A stretch of 64,000 nucleotides of DNA from Rosellinia necatrix (lineage: Eukaryota; Ascomycota; Sordariomycetes; Xylariales; Xylariaceae), in contig JAGYVD010000008.1 of NCBI GenBank assembly GCA_021209875.1, forward strand, positions 372,001 through 436,000. Reading direction: 5' to 3'. Shown here one piece after another: positions 51,307-61,532 of this stretch (position 1 is its first letter; each line of letters begins with the position of its first letter). Both the position numbers and the translations under genes were made by a program. Under the pieces are notes generated by a model, which searched no databases, had not been told where the DNA came from, and saw nothing but the letters and a program-made list of their open reading frames with translations.

Positions 51307-53724
51307 ACGTTTTAGTTTTGTTTTAATAAAATATGTTCTAGCTTTTTAAAAACTTATATTAAAAAATAAATATTTTTATTTATATATAATAAATATAGTT
51401 TCCCTGTTTTATTATATAATAATATTTTTATATTGTTTAAAGAGGCCTATAAACAGTTTATATTTTTAAAAAAAAATAAAAACAGTATTAAAATATCTAG
51501 GATATAATATATTATTATATTAAAAACGTTTTTTATTTTAATTATTTTAATTAATATAATAGTTTTTTGCTTTTAAATTATATAAAAACTGGTTTTTTAT
51601 TTATTTAGCTTATATATAAAAGTTTATATAAATATATATTTTTAATAATATTTTATTTATTATTAAATAATTAAAAGCATTTATATTTTATAGTTTATTT
51701 TAATATTTTATATAATATTAATTCCTTAATATAAATTAATTAAACAGAGCATCTGTTTTTAATTTTAAATGTTCTTTTATTATATAGTATATAAATATAT
51801 TATTTATTAAAAACTAAGTTAATTATATGTTTTATTTATTATTAATTTTCTTTTTATTGTTATTTCAATCTTGCTTGAAATATTTTTTATATTTTATAAA
51901 ATATGCTAAAAAATCGTTAAGCAATAAAAAACAGTTAAAAATTATTTAATATAAGTTAAAATATATGCTTTTTATACGGGCTTTTTTTTAAAAATATATA
52001 ATTTGTCGACTAGCAGCCCGTTTTTTTATATATAAAACATTTCTTATTTATATAAGCGCTATAATTAAACTGTTTGTTAAGTTGTAAAAAGTTTTATTAT
52101 ACGTTAAGCTGGCTTAAAAGTCTGCGTATATTTTCAATAGCTTGTTTTTAAAGCTTGCTATATTTTTATTAGTTTAATAATTATTAAATTTAATACTTTA
52201 TATGTAGCTAGATCTAGGTTGTTTTGTTTTATTTATACGAAAATAATATTAGTTTAATCGGCTTAATATTAGCTGTAGTCCATATTTACATTAAAATAAA
52301 TATTTATTATACGATAGATTTTATTTTAAGTTTTATTTAATTTAATATTAGATATATAAAAGTTTTTAGCTGGACTTTTTAATATAATCGGCAATACAGC
52401 GTAATATTAGTTTTTTATTATTTTAAATCGTCGATATAAGCTAATAAACAGCTGTGTTTTATTATATAATAAATCGTACGGCTTGCCGGAATAGTTTTTT
52501 TTTACGTTTTTTAAAAAATAACGTATTTATTAAAAATATATTTTTGTTTTATATATTTTAAATAAAAATAGTTAAAAATATGTTTATTATTATTAAATTA
52601 AATATTATATAAACATAAAATAGTTGTTCTAAAGTTTAAAAAATAATAAATAACTAAATATTTATAAATTAATTAAAAGTTTAGTTTATGTTTTATAAAT
52701 ATTATATGTTTATTTGTTAGATTAAAAATATATTTATATTTAATTATTTATTATATAAACAGTTTATTATGTTTTTTTAAACTTTAAAATCATATATTAA
52801 ATATAAGCTTTAGTTATAGCATATTTATTTATATTTTAAGCTATAAAATACTTATATTATTTATATTTATATAAAGCTATTAGCTTAAAATAAACAAGTT
52901 AAATGTTTATATAAGCATTAATATAACTATAAATAAAAAACGTTTTAGTTTATTTAATATATATTATTTTTATATAATTTATATAAGCTTAACTGTTTAT
53001 ATAAAACTGTTGTTACTATTAAATTATATTTTTTTATTTAATATATTAAGTAGTTTTTATTAAATCAGCTTATAAAAGTAATTTTATATTTTATATGTTT
53101 ATAATTTAAAGTTTTCAACATATAATCTTTAGAATAACTAGCCGGTTATATTTAAATATTTATATGTTAAAATATAGCAGGCTGTTTATATATTAAATAT
53201 AACCAGGGTTATGGTCGCAATATTAAGCTTTCATTTTTAATATTATATATTAATAACGTTTTATATAATATATTTATTAATTTTATAATTTGTTGTAATT
53301 TTATTATATTATTTAATATTATCGCATGTAATAAAAGGTTTTTTATTATATAATAGTTTTAAAATTATTATAAAATATATTAAAAATTAAATAAACAAGT
53401 TTTAATAATAAATTAATAAACAGGTTTTAAAAGTTTGTTTATATATTGTTTAGTTTTTATATAACAAACAGTTTTATATAATTATATATTATCGCTTTTT
53501 AATATTTAATTTTTATATTATAACTTTAAAATATAATAAAGCATATAAAAATATAAATATTTAAAATTAATTTTTTAAAGCTTTTATTATATAAAAATAA
53601 CTTGTTTATATAAAGCAAAATTTTTAAAATATAATATAAAAACCTGTTCAAGTTTATTAAACTTTAAACATACTTTATTTTTATTTTTGCTAATTTATAG
53701 TTACGTTTTATAACTGTTAATTAA

Positions 53725-54038
53725 TATTAAATAAGCTTTATATATATAATACATGTATTATTTACATGTAAAACAAAATATAACTTTTTTATTATACGAT
53801 ATTTATTTGCTTAATAATTTTATTTAAATAATTATTATATGTAGCATTATTTTAAGTTTTTATGCAAGAATTCTGCTAGCGCACGACTTATTAAAATAAC
53901 AGCAATAATATATCATGTTTTATATATAAAGCATACACGCTATATATATATACGTGATATATATGCTATATGCTTATATAAAACATATGTATGTACAACA
54001 GCTGTAAGTAACTATGACTAATTGCTATAGTTCTAACA
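53725..54038 (-). repeat. Family C 5' LTR of copy 2
   Basis: This 314-bp LTR ends (plus strand) at CTATAGTTCTAACA. The outer ~170 bp keep normal composition and the inner part is decayed. Confidence 0.87.
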
Positions 54039-54176
54039 ATTATATTAATTTAAAATATTCTGCTTAAGTTTTTTTAAAATTATTTATATTTAAATTTAAT
54101 ATATATAATAAAATATAATAATATAAGATTATTACAGGCTTAAAACAATTAAATATATTATTACAAAAATATTTAA

Positions 54177-54537
54177 TAATTAGGTTCTACTAAGGTTAGG
54201 GCTCCACCACCCAACTTCCCCTTTTATAACCCTAACTTTTAGGCATATTAGGCTTAAAATAGCTTTAAATTTGTTCTACTTATTACCTGATAGCAACAGG
54301 CCACTAGAGAAAGATTAAGTTTTTTTTAATCGGTAAATAGTATATATAGCGTAAAGCATTTTTCCGGCTAGCTTTTTTAGGCCCGACTACGTACCGAATT
54401 TGACGCTAAAGAATAAGCATACGTTTGTTACACTTTTAGCTGCGGCCTCGTATTAAAAGCGACCCGTATTAAGCTTACGCTCCCCCCTAGAATACATGCT
54501 ATTTACACTACGCGGTGTGCCCTGTTGGTGATATAGA
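54177..54537 (-). repeat. Family A repeat, complete copy
   Basis: This 361-bp copy is about 140 bp beyond family C copy 2, mostly preserved and in the same orientation as the 23.1-kb copy. Both ends coincide with those of the other copies, which fixes the unit length near 360 bp. Confidence 0.85.
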
Positions 54538-55184
54538 ATATATATATAATATCTTTAAATAGTTGTTCTTATATATAAATATTTTTAGTTATTATTTTTA
54601 GTTTATTAATTTATAATTTAAAACCTATAAAAAATAAAACAAAATAAACTATATATATAAACAAATAAAATAATAAAGTTATTTTTAAAAATTCTAGTTT
54701 TTAATAATAATATATATATTTATAGCTGTTTAATAAACATATTTATTAACGCTTTTTTAATAATAAATAAAATAAATAATTTATTACATTTATAAATTTA
54801 AATAAACTTTAATTATTAAACATGTTTAAATATTTAACTTTAATACTTATAACTTTTAAAATATAAAACTAAATTATTAAGCATTTTTTAACAACTATTT
54901 ATTAATAAGCTTTAATAAAATATACAATTTATATAAAAAAAAATAGTTATTAAAATAACGTTCTGTTTATATTAGTTGTTTAATTATAGCTAGATTAAAG
55001 CGCGCACGCTTAAATTTTCTGCTATAAATAAAATCTTTTGATTTTAAAAGATCTAAAAAATAATATTAGTTTAGTTTAATAACAAGATCTATTAGTTATA
55101 TAAATCTACTACTTTAAAAAGATTAGTATAAAAATAGAAAAAAAATACTTTATTAATTCTTTTATTAAGTAAAAAAATCTAGTA
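54538..55184. other. Last decayed A/T-rich stretch before the isochore border
   Basis: No motif or frame was recognised. Decay ends near 55,195. Confidence 0.55.
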
Positions 55185-55265
55185 AGATTAGATTTAACCC
55201 CTGCAGGGGTGGCTGTAGGCCACCTGTTGCCAGCCGTCGCCTGTGCAACCTATCTAATCTAATCT
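55185..55265. repeat. Foldback structure at the isochore border
   Basis: AGATTAGATT (55,185-55,194) is the exact reverse complement of 55,256-55,265. Between them lie the palindrome CCCCTGCAGGGG (55,198-55,209), the stem GGTGGC/GCCACC (55,208-55,213 and 55,219-55,224) and GTTGC/GCAAC (55,226-55,230 and 55,245-55,249). The arrangement of an AGATTAGATT-type arm around G/C-rich hairpins resembles the cluster at 19,494-19,627. A small foldback MITE family is possible. Confidence 0.65.
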
Positions 55266-56936
55266 AATAATACACAAGCCGTTGGCTCGATTGATACGGG
55301 CCCCTTCACGAACTCTATCAGTATAAAAAAATAAACAGACATTTTATAAACATATTTTAATGATTAGATAAGCAGGGCTTTTTTAACTGCCTTCTTTTTT
55401 ATTAATCCACCTTAATTTTTATACGTCTATTTAAGCAGGATCTTTTTTTTTTGCCTTTTATTACCTTATGGTTAACAAAAGCTACAAGCTTTTGTTAAAC
55501 CTTTGTCAGGCTAAAAGCTGAATTTGAGGTCTGTTTATATATATATTTATAAATATTAAGTACAGGATGTTTTTAAACCGATAGGTCAACATAAGTGTAT
55601 AAAATAATCTAAAAAGCGCTTAAGCCTCAGGGTTTTAAAAATATAAAATAAAATTATGCTATAGCCTCCAAGTATTAACATAAATATTAATATAATATTT
55701 ATAGCAGAATTTATTAATATATAATAACCTGCTATAACAAAAAAATAAAGCAATATTTACTAGGCTTAATGCCCTTATAGCCAATTTTGTTATGTTTAAA
55801 TATTCTCAGCTATAAAAAGCTTGTTTTTAATAAACTGTTTAATATACTTTTAAAAGTACTTCTAGGCTATTGCTCTATCTTTCTTATAAAAAAGCAGGGT
55901 TATAAATTGCTGCTTAAAAAACATACGCTTAACATAGCCGATCAACATTTTAGCAAAAAATAAATAAACAGAAAAATTACTATATATATAATATCAAAAC
56001 AGCTAATAATAACCAGCAGCCCTAAAGTTTAAATAAATAGAATAAAGTCCTTTTTTCTACCTGTAAAAGCAAGCAAGTAGAAAAACGATCGCAGGCTTTA
56101 GAGGCTATTATTAATAGCTTCTAGCGCGGCGCTTTCAGCGGCACAAGAGCAGGATCAGCTAGTAGGCCTTGGGTGTTCCGCGAAAAGGGGTAAAAAAGGG
56201 GGTGTGGCTTAAATAAGCTCAGTATCGGTCGGAGCAGAAGAAACTGCATGCCCCGGCGGCTCAACAGCTCCGTTTCCCTAAATACGATGCACCAGTAGAG
56301 TCAATATGCCGTTAGCAAAACGGAGGCCCGGCGGCTATAAAGTGGGGCCGCACCGCCACGACCGGCATCTTGAGTCAGCACACGCTCTCGAACCGAGTTC
56401 TTAATATTGCAAGTAGGGCTGAGCCTATACATGCTTGTGGCGTTGCTGACCCCCACCGTAATAAAGGGCAACGGGGATTACTTTGAGGGGAGGACCTATT
56501 GTCTCTAGATTCAATGTTATTCGGTCGGTCATTGATACGGTCTTAATGAGAGTGGTGTCGATGAGCTACTTGAAGCATGGATTTTATTTCGGCAAATTCC
56601 TGACTAGCTTCAAGTTAATTAATAGACCTAGGGGTCGTAGGATTCTGCTTTTATACCACGAATGAGATATCAATGTTTTCGGTGGCGAGTAGGAAAGGGG
56701 CAGATATTATTGGTCGCGTATTTAGGCCGTGGGTGTAGGCCTACGTAGATGAAACACAACAAAGGCGCCTTGTTGACAACAAATTCTCATTGGCTTACTA
56801 ATCTCGTATCCCTTGTGTCGCCCCCATTGACAAGGCTGACTTTAAAGAGGCAGGGCATTGAAAAATGTATGCATAAAGCCTTACCATCTGTCAGATACAT
56901 TTATCTGTTGAAGTATACACCGAAAATTGAATCGAA
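55266..56936. other. Transition zone and upstream region of the 251-codon gene
   Basis: Composition rises from A/T-rich (to about 56,100) to balanced. Short frames occur but none has a convincing start, length or motif. CTATAAAG near 56,336, in a G/C-rich context, could be a TATA element, but it lies about 600 bases before the next gene's start and is unsupported otherwise. Confidence 0.5.
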
Positions 56937-57692
56937 ATGAATGCTGAGGATGCCCCGAAGATGCCAGCTATGTTCGACCTGGGCGAATTAATGTATGTGG
57001 CGAGTAGTTTGTTGGACGAAGCGATTGATCCCGAGTATATATTTCGAGACGCCAAACCCGAGCCGTCCGAACCGCTTGCCCTAGCTTTTCTCAACTCGAT
57101 TGAGCACTTCCGCATTCGACGTCCGACGCATATACCTAGCGACACATTACTGGGGAAGAACTCATTTTCGCATCTATGGGCTTCTCTAAAAGAGGTAACA
57201 ATCGTCGACGGACTGTCGCCCAAATGGATTTTTCTTACCGTGCCGGAGTCTACCACACGCGTCGACCAGGCATGGAGGGAGATGCTTTGCACTCTGATTT
57301 CCGAGCTTTGCAAGTATGTTGTCGACGTTCCGCCAGCCACGATGCAGCAAGCCGGCGTGCACAGCGGGGAGTCCTCTTGGATATATTTCGACTACATTGA
57401 GGGTGCGTCATCAAACCACACAAGCATATTGCGCCTGATCCATCTGTTATCGGCACTTCAGTACTGCGTCTTCCAGACTAGCTGCGAAGCAGAGACGGGA
57501 TGGGATACAGAACGTGTACCGTGCATCCCCATCGTGGTCATCGATAGAATCGAGAGATTCGCGAAAGAGCCGGCCGGCGCGGAGTATATGAGGTTGTTTA
57601 ACCGCGCCATAGGAGCCGCATGGCGGGACAAACTGAACGCTCGTATTGCCTTCATCGACGAACCGAAAAGTGAGAAAGAAGCTGTCAATTGA
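56937..57692 (+). CDS. Hypothetical 251-residue protein, intronless orphan
   Basis: The uninterrupted 251-codon frame opens at an ATG preceded two codons earlier by an in-frame TGA, which fixes the start unless an upstream intron exists. Codon use is balanced and the opposite-strand frames are shorter, so it looks genuinely coding. I do not recognise the family. There is no signal peptide and no obvious membrane segment. It is acidic near the N-terminus (M-N-A-E-D-A, then L-L-D-E-A-I-D-P-E). Residues around 200-212 (I-P-I-V-V-I-D-R-I-E-R-F) look like a hydrophobic strand ending in Asp, as in a Walker B box of P-loop NTPases. The usual second acidic residue is Arg, and no G-x-x-x-x-G-K-S/T loop is present, so ATPase activity is not supported. 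It is the gene nearest the transposon isochore and could be a fragment of a larger NTPase-like protein. Confidence 0.65.
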   Translation: MNAEDAPKMPAMFDLGELMYVASSLLDEAIDPEYIFRDAKPEPSEPLALAFLNSIEHFRIRRPTHIPSDTLLGKNSFSHLWASLKEVTIVDGLSPKWIFLTVPESTTRVDQAWREMLCTLISELCKYVVDVPPATMQQAGVHSGESSWIYFDYIEGASSNHTSILRLIHLLSALQYCVFQTSCEAETGWDTERVPCIPIVVIDRIERFAKEPAGAEYMRLFNRAIGAAWRDKLNARIAFIDEPKSEKEAVN

Positions 57693-60188
57693 AGCATGGT
57701 GAGCAGGTCAGAATATCAAAAGGTTAGCCCTAGGACATTTGAAGATAAAGACTATCGAATAGGTTGGAACATCACTGTCATTACACGTTTACCAATCTCG
57801 TGCACGGCCCCTAGATGGGTATATTGGGAATACGTATCTCATCTACTTCTTCTTCAATCAAAGGATTCCACTTATTATGCCTTCATATCTACTGTGATCT
57901 ATAAGGGTAACAATCGGGATAGCGAACTCCATTTTATATGCTCAGCGGAGCTGGCGCATCCATGATCTATGTCATGTGCTGAACTCCCAGAGTGAAATCT
58001 AGTCACAAGAGGGTCGAAGCGGGGTCGCGAGTGAATAGCCCAGTGTAGGGGCAGGGCTCGATTCTATTGATTCCTTCTTAGGCCTGCCATCCAAGGTGGG
58101 AGGCCTTTAGTCCTTATATACGCCAGCACCCGACAATCTAACAATCAGACGAGAAAATAGACTGACGACGCCCAATAGCGCTGTTACGAGATCGAAAGCG
58201 GAAATTGGTGCGCACCAATGCCTCGGAATGATACTTTGAAGAAACTTAAACTACCGAGAGGCGATTTTGGCATTGCTGTTATTTGGTTGAAGCTAGTCTA
58301 TTCTGAAGTAGATGTGGGAGGTATTGGCTATGTGCGTCACCAACCCCTGCTGCTGCCAGCGCCATGGCGTACCAAACCATTCTTAGATATTGGACGTGAA
58401 ACCCAAGATACGAAAGACACCGCGGTGTGATAGACGGGTATTTCTTGCGTTACTTTCAGCTCCCGTCTGTGGCTCGGCTCTCGAGCATACGGCCGCCTAT
58501 AGGCGGCGAGCCTCTCCACTATGTTTCTGTATCGTGTCGGCCGGGTCCTACATGAACCAATGATGCTGGGGCCGGGGTAATGCGGGCACCATGATCAGGA
58601 TCACATCACACCTTAACGAAAAACAAGATGTCGCATATGCGTTCCTAGCCCGAAGACGCTAGCATGGGTAATGGCGTCCACATCCCGCGCGGGCGTACGT
58701 GTAAATGAATATTAAATATGCTTCGAAGGGCTCACCTCGCCGGGTTCGGTTCTTGGCCTACACGATTCGTTATGTTATCGAGAGAGAGAGAAGGGGGGAT
58801 TGCGTCGTGCCTATGATAGAAAGTAAAGTGAATTATGTCAATATTGTAAACACAGCCTCTTGTTCTGTAGTTATCCAGCGCCTGGCCTGGCCTCTATATC
58901 TGAGAGTGGGGGAATGTGGAGAGACCCTGTCTCGGTAGCGTGGTCTTGTGTTGCTACCCTGGTTCCGAAGGATGCTAGTTCATCTAGTGCACATAGTGTG
59001 CACACACATAATTACCCGACATCGGTTATCAAATTCCCCGCGGGTTCGATAAGCACGGGCTGCCGACGGAGCGGTGTAGGGGCATTAGTTCTAACACTTT
59101 TAGTAGATAATATCCCTATACTTAACCTTAGTACTCATCTAACGCACAGATGTTGTAGGGCTGTATATGAACAGAGAGCCTTTGCATCTGCGTAGCACGT
59201 ATGTTAGGTATGACATATGGTGCTGGCTAAGTACTTCGATTAGGTAGCAATGGGTAAACTAAAACATCGGCCGCTCCCGGATATCGTGCATCAACAGGGG
59301 TCCATAACTTGCGCCAGCCGTCTTGCTCCGTATTGCCCTGATAGGCGCTGAACACTAGGTCTAGTTGGGTCCAAGTTGTGTCTGTAATTGGCTGTGGTGG
59401 TTCGGATCAAAGCCCTCATTGACCGAAATGGTTAACTAACGCAATCACTTGCAGCGTGGCTTGATGCTAGACATTAAAGTCCTTTCGTGGCTGGCTGCGG
59501 AACAGCTGGGAAAAGGCAGCTAGCTGTAAGCATGTCTGCGACGAGCGATTGATTCTGTCCAAAGTCTTTGATGCTAGAAAAAAAAAAAAAGCCTCATCTC
59601 GATCGGCTTACTTAGGGTAGTTACTTAATTAATAATGGTATAACAAAAGCGCTTACCGGCGGACAACCCCCGCAGTTGCGGGAAGTAACCTAACTGGGAA
59701 AAATAAACCGGTTGGTGGTAACAGGGTGATGGTACTAGTATGTAGTTAGGAGTTTGGGCGTAGTTTGGGTGGTGGCGTGTGGTAATATTGTTTGTAAAAC
59801 ATCCGCACCATCACGTCATAGAATCCCCCCATCGCCCTTGTGCTCCGTCGAAGTGCCGAAAGGGTGAGGGTACTGGGGCCCATACACAATGCTACAATGC
59901 TACAATGCTATAATCCTACTTGACGTGACACCCAATGTTCTTTGGCTCTAACCCCAATACCAATCGACTTAACTTATCCCCCCAATCTTCCACCATATAC
60001 CGGCGGTGATCAAAAACAGAACCGCGTGTGTCGACGAAGACTCTCCGAGGTATCTATCTTCCTTCTCTGAGCTGCTTGTGGAACGTCAAATATCCCCAAT
60101 TCGTCTTTGGTAACATTCCCAGGACACCGGGTCCTCTACATTAAGGAAGTTTGTTGTACAATAGTTGTATACTTAACTGCCGTTCATC
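57693..60188. other. Intergenic region with weak frames only
   Basis: Composition is ordinary. The longest frames (57,696-57,965 plus; 58,860-59,195 plus) have no recognisable motif or consistent splice extension and are probably chance. The first starts four bases after the 251-codon gene and could be a downstream exon or a shadow. A run of about 14 A lies near 59,577-59,590, and GA repeats lie near 58,780. No tRNA could be folded here. Confidence 0.5.
59886..59909. repeat. Three perfect copies of an 8-bp tandem repeat
   Basis: ACAATGCT is repeated three times, followed by a degenerate fourth (ATAATCCT). It lies about 280 bp before the PNPOx-like gene and may be part of its promoter, but no role is shown. 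Confidence 0.8.
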
Positions 60189-61447
60189 ATGGGTAAATTC
60201 TACGAGGAGATTCCCGAAAATGTGATGGAATGGATCCCGAAGCAGAAGGTCTTCTGGGTCTCGACTGCACCGCTTTCGAGGCAGTAAGTACTATTTCGAC
60301 TTTGATCGATACCACCGCCTCCCCATTAGACGGCCGGTCTTTTGATGCCATTATGTGTACGGCACTGGTTGCGCAGCTTCTCCTCACTCGCTGCCAAAAT
60401 GTCCTGCGTCTGCTGACCTTCAACCAAGCGGCCATGTCAACGTCTCTCCTAAGGGAGGGGACTGCTTCGGGGTCCCGAATCGGAAATCTTTCTGGTACAT
60501 GGATATGTGAGTGATGACTTCTCACCGCCCCCCCCCCCTAAGCCCCCCTGTTCTACCACCCACCTACATACCCGCATCTTAGATCCTTCGGCCCGTGCCG
60601 TTATGGAACGCTGACATTGCATATTGTCAGGACGGGGTCGGGGAATGAGACGATATCACACCTACTAGAGCCCGGTAATGGCCGTATCACTATTCGTGAG
60701 TAGACCATTTCGCAAGGCTATCTCCATAACTCCCCATGTAATTCTATCGGGGGTTGGTGGAAGATGCTATCGCGGTCCACCTCCCCGATGAGAGTGGACA
60801 GACCTAGCCGAGGCCAATGACGCACTGACCCTAATTGCAACATAGTCTTCAACGCATTCGAGGGGGCTCCCCGTATCCTCCGACTCTGGGGCAAGGGCCG
60901 GGTGCTGGAGTGCGGCACCCCCGAGTTCGACGAGATGGTGGCGCGCGAGTGCATCAAGACAATGCCGGGGACGCGGTCAGTGATCGTGGTGGACATGCAC
61001 CAGGTGGGCACGTCGTGCGGGTACCAGGTGCCGTTCTACAACTTCGTCGACTACCGGCGCGTGCTGGAGGACCACTTCCGCAAGAAGGTGGAGCGCTACG
61101 AGCGCGGCAACGAGAAGGAGAGCATGGACCGCTACTGGGCGCTCAAGAACGCCTGGAGCATGGACGGCCTCCCGGGCATGCGCCGCGGCCTCAGGGCCGG
61201 CCGGGAGTTCGCCGTCGAGCCCGTCCAGAAGATGATCGGCCCCTTCGCGCCTGCCAAGAACGGCGCCTCGCCGTCCGCCGAGCTGAATGTCGCCTACGTC
61301 GCCATCGCCCTGCTCGTCGTCCTCGTCGCCATTCTCGCCGCCACCCACCCCGCCTTCGAGTACTTCCCCGCCCAGCGGCGCATGCAGGACCTGCTCTCGC
61401 AGGTCGCCTCCATCCCCAGCATCTCCCTGAGCGCCAGGGCCGTATAA
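60189..61447 (+). CDS. PNPOx-like FMN-binding split-barrel protein, four exons, C-terminal membrane helix
   Basis: Exons are 60,189-60,283, 60,429-60,506, 60,631-60,695 and 60,846-61,447. The introns (145, 124 and 150 nt) all have GTAAGT or GTGAGT donors and AG acceptors, and introns 1 and 3 have CTGAC branch sites. The joined frame gives 279 residues starting M-G-K-F-Y-E-E-I-P. Residues ~10-130 carry hallmarks of the pyridoxamine 5'-phosphate oxidase-like fold: K-V-F-W-V-S-T-A-P-L (20-29), H-V-N-V-S-P-K-G (34-41), T-G-S-G-N-E-T (59-65) and G-R-I-T-I (75-79). Such fungal proteins are presumed flavin-binding, but their substrate is unknown, and true vitamin B6 synthesis should not be assumed. 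Residues ~228-245 form one hydrophobic helix followed by a short polar tail, suggesting tail-type membrane anchoring. Exon 4 is strikingly G/C-rich compared with exons 1-3. Confidence 0.93.
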
Positions 61448-61491
61448 GACGGTGTCGCCTAGGTACGACGCTTGCCGGCCAAGCAGCTCGG

Positions 61492-61498
<7 letters not shown>

Positions 61499-61527
<29 letters not shown>
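61499..61527. repeat. TA dinucleotide microsatellite followed by an A run
   Basis: About 13 TA units and then about 11 A lie some 50 bases after the PNPOx-like stop codon, in the likely 3' untranslated region. Confidence 0.85.

Positions 61528-61529
<2 letters not shown>

Positions 61530-61532
<3 letters not shown>

Larger units (their letters stand above)
42589..54038 (-). mobile_element. Family C complete LTR retrotransposon, copy 2, with nested insertions
   Basis: The LTRs at 42,589-42,877 and 53,725-54,038 are in the same orientation, and the whole is flanked by perfect 5-bp duplications ATTAT (42,584-42,588 and 54,039-54,043). LTRs start TGTTAGAAC on the minus strand and an A-rich tract adjoins the LTR at 42,877, so the element lies on the minus strand. 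Total length is 11,450 bp, of which about 4.15 kb is a nested family G element (43,940-48,088) and 246 bp a nested family B copy. The core is therefore about 7 kb. Several internal blocks match copy 1 in reverse complement. The superfamily was not determined. Confidence 0.9.
1..55190. other. A/T-rich isochore of RIP-decayed transposons
   Basis: The stretch is overwhelmingly A and T, rich in TpA, and contains no open frame longer than about 83 codons. The few longer frames lie inside simple or dispersed repeats. Residual G and C sit mostly in GC, AGC and CG contexts, with few CpA, as expected if C-to-T change at CpA on both strands drove the decay. Recognisable LTR pairs, target duplications and reverse transcriptase remnants show that the substrate was nested retrotransposons. 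This is the known outcome of repeat-induced point mutation in filamentous ascomycetes. A centromeric or pericentromeric location is possible but not shown. Confidence 0.9.

Noticed and set aside
51149..51349. 66-codon plus-strand frame as a gene
   Set aside because: It falls almost entirely inside a family B repeat and runs into decayed flank; the other copies lack an equivalent frame.
56891..57340. 149-codon minus-strand frame
   Set aside because: It is antisense to the 251-codon plus-strand ORF, shorter and without recognisable motifs; taken as a shadow.
59030..59065. tRNA gene suggested by GGGTTCGATAAGC
   Set aside because: No A box or acceptor stem at the right distance; the B-box-like word lacks its closing CC.
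58860..59195. 111-codon plus-strand frame as a gene
   Set aside because: Composition gives no coding periodicity that I can see, and no motif or plausible splice partner was found.
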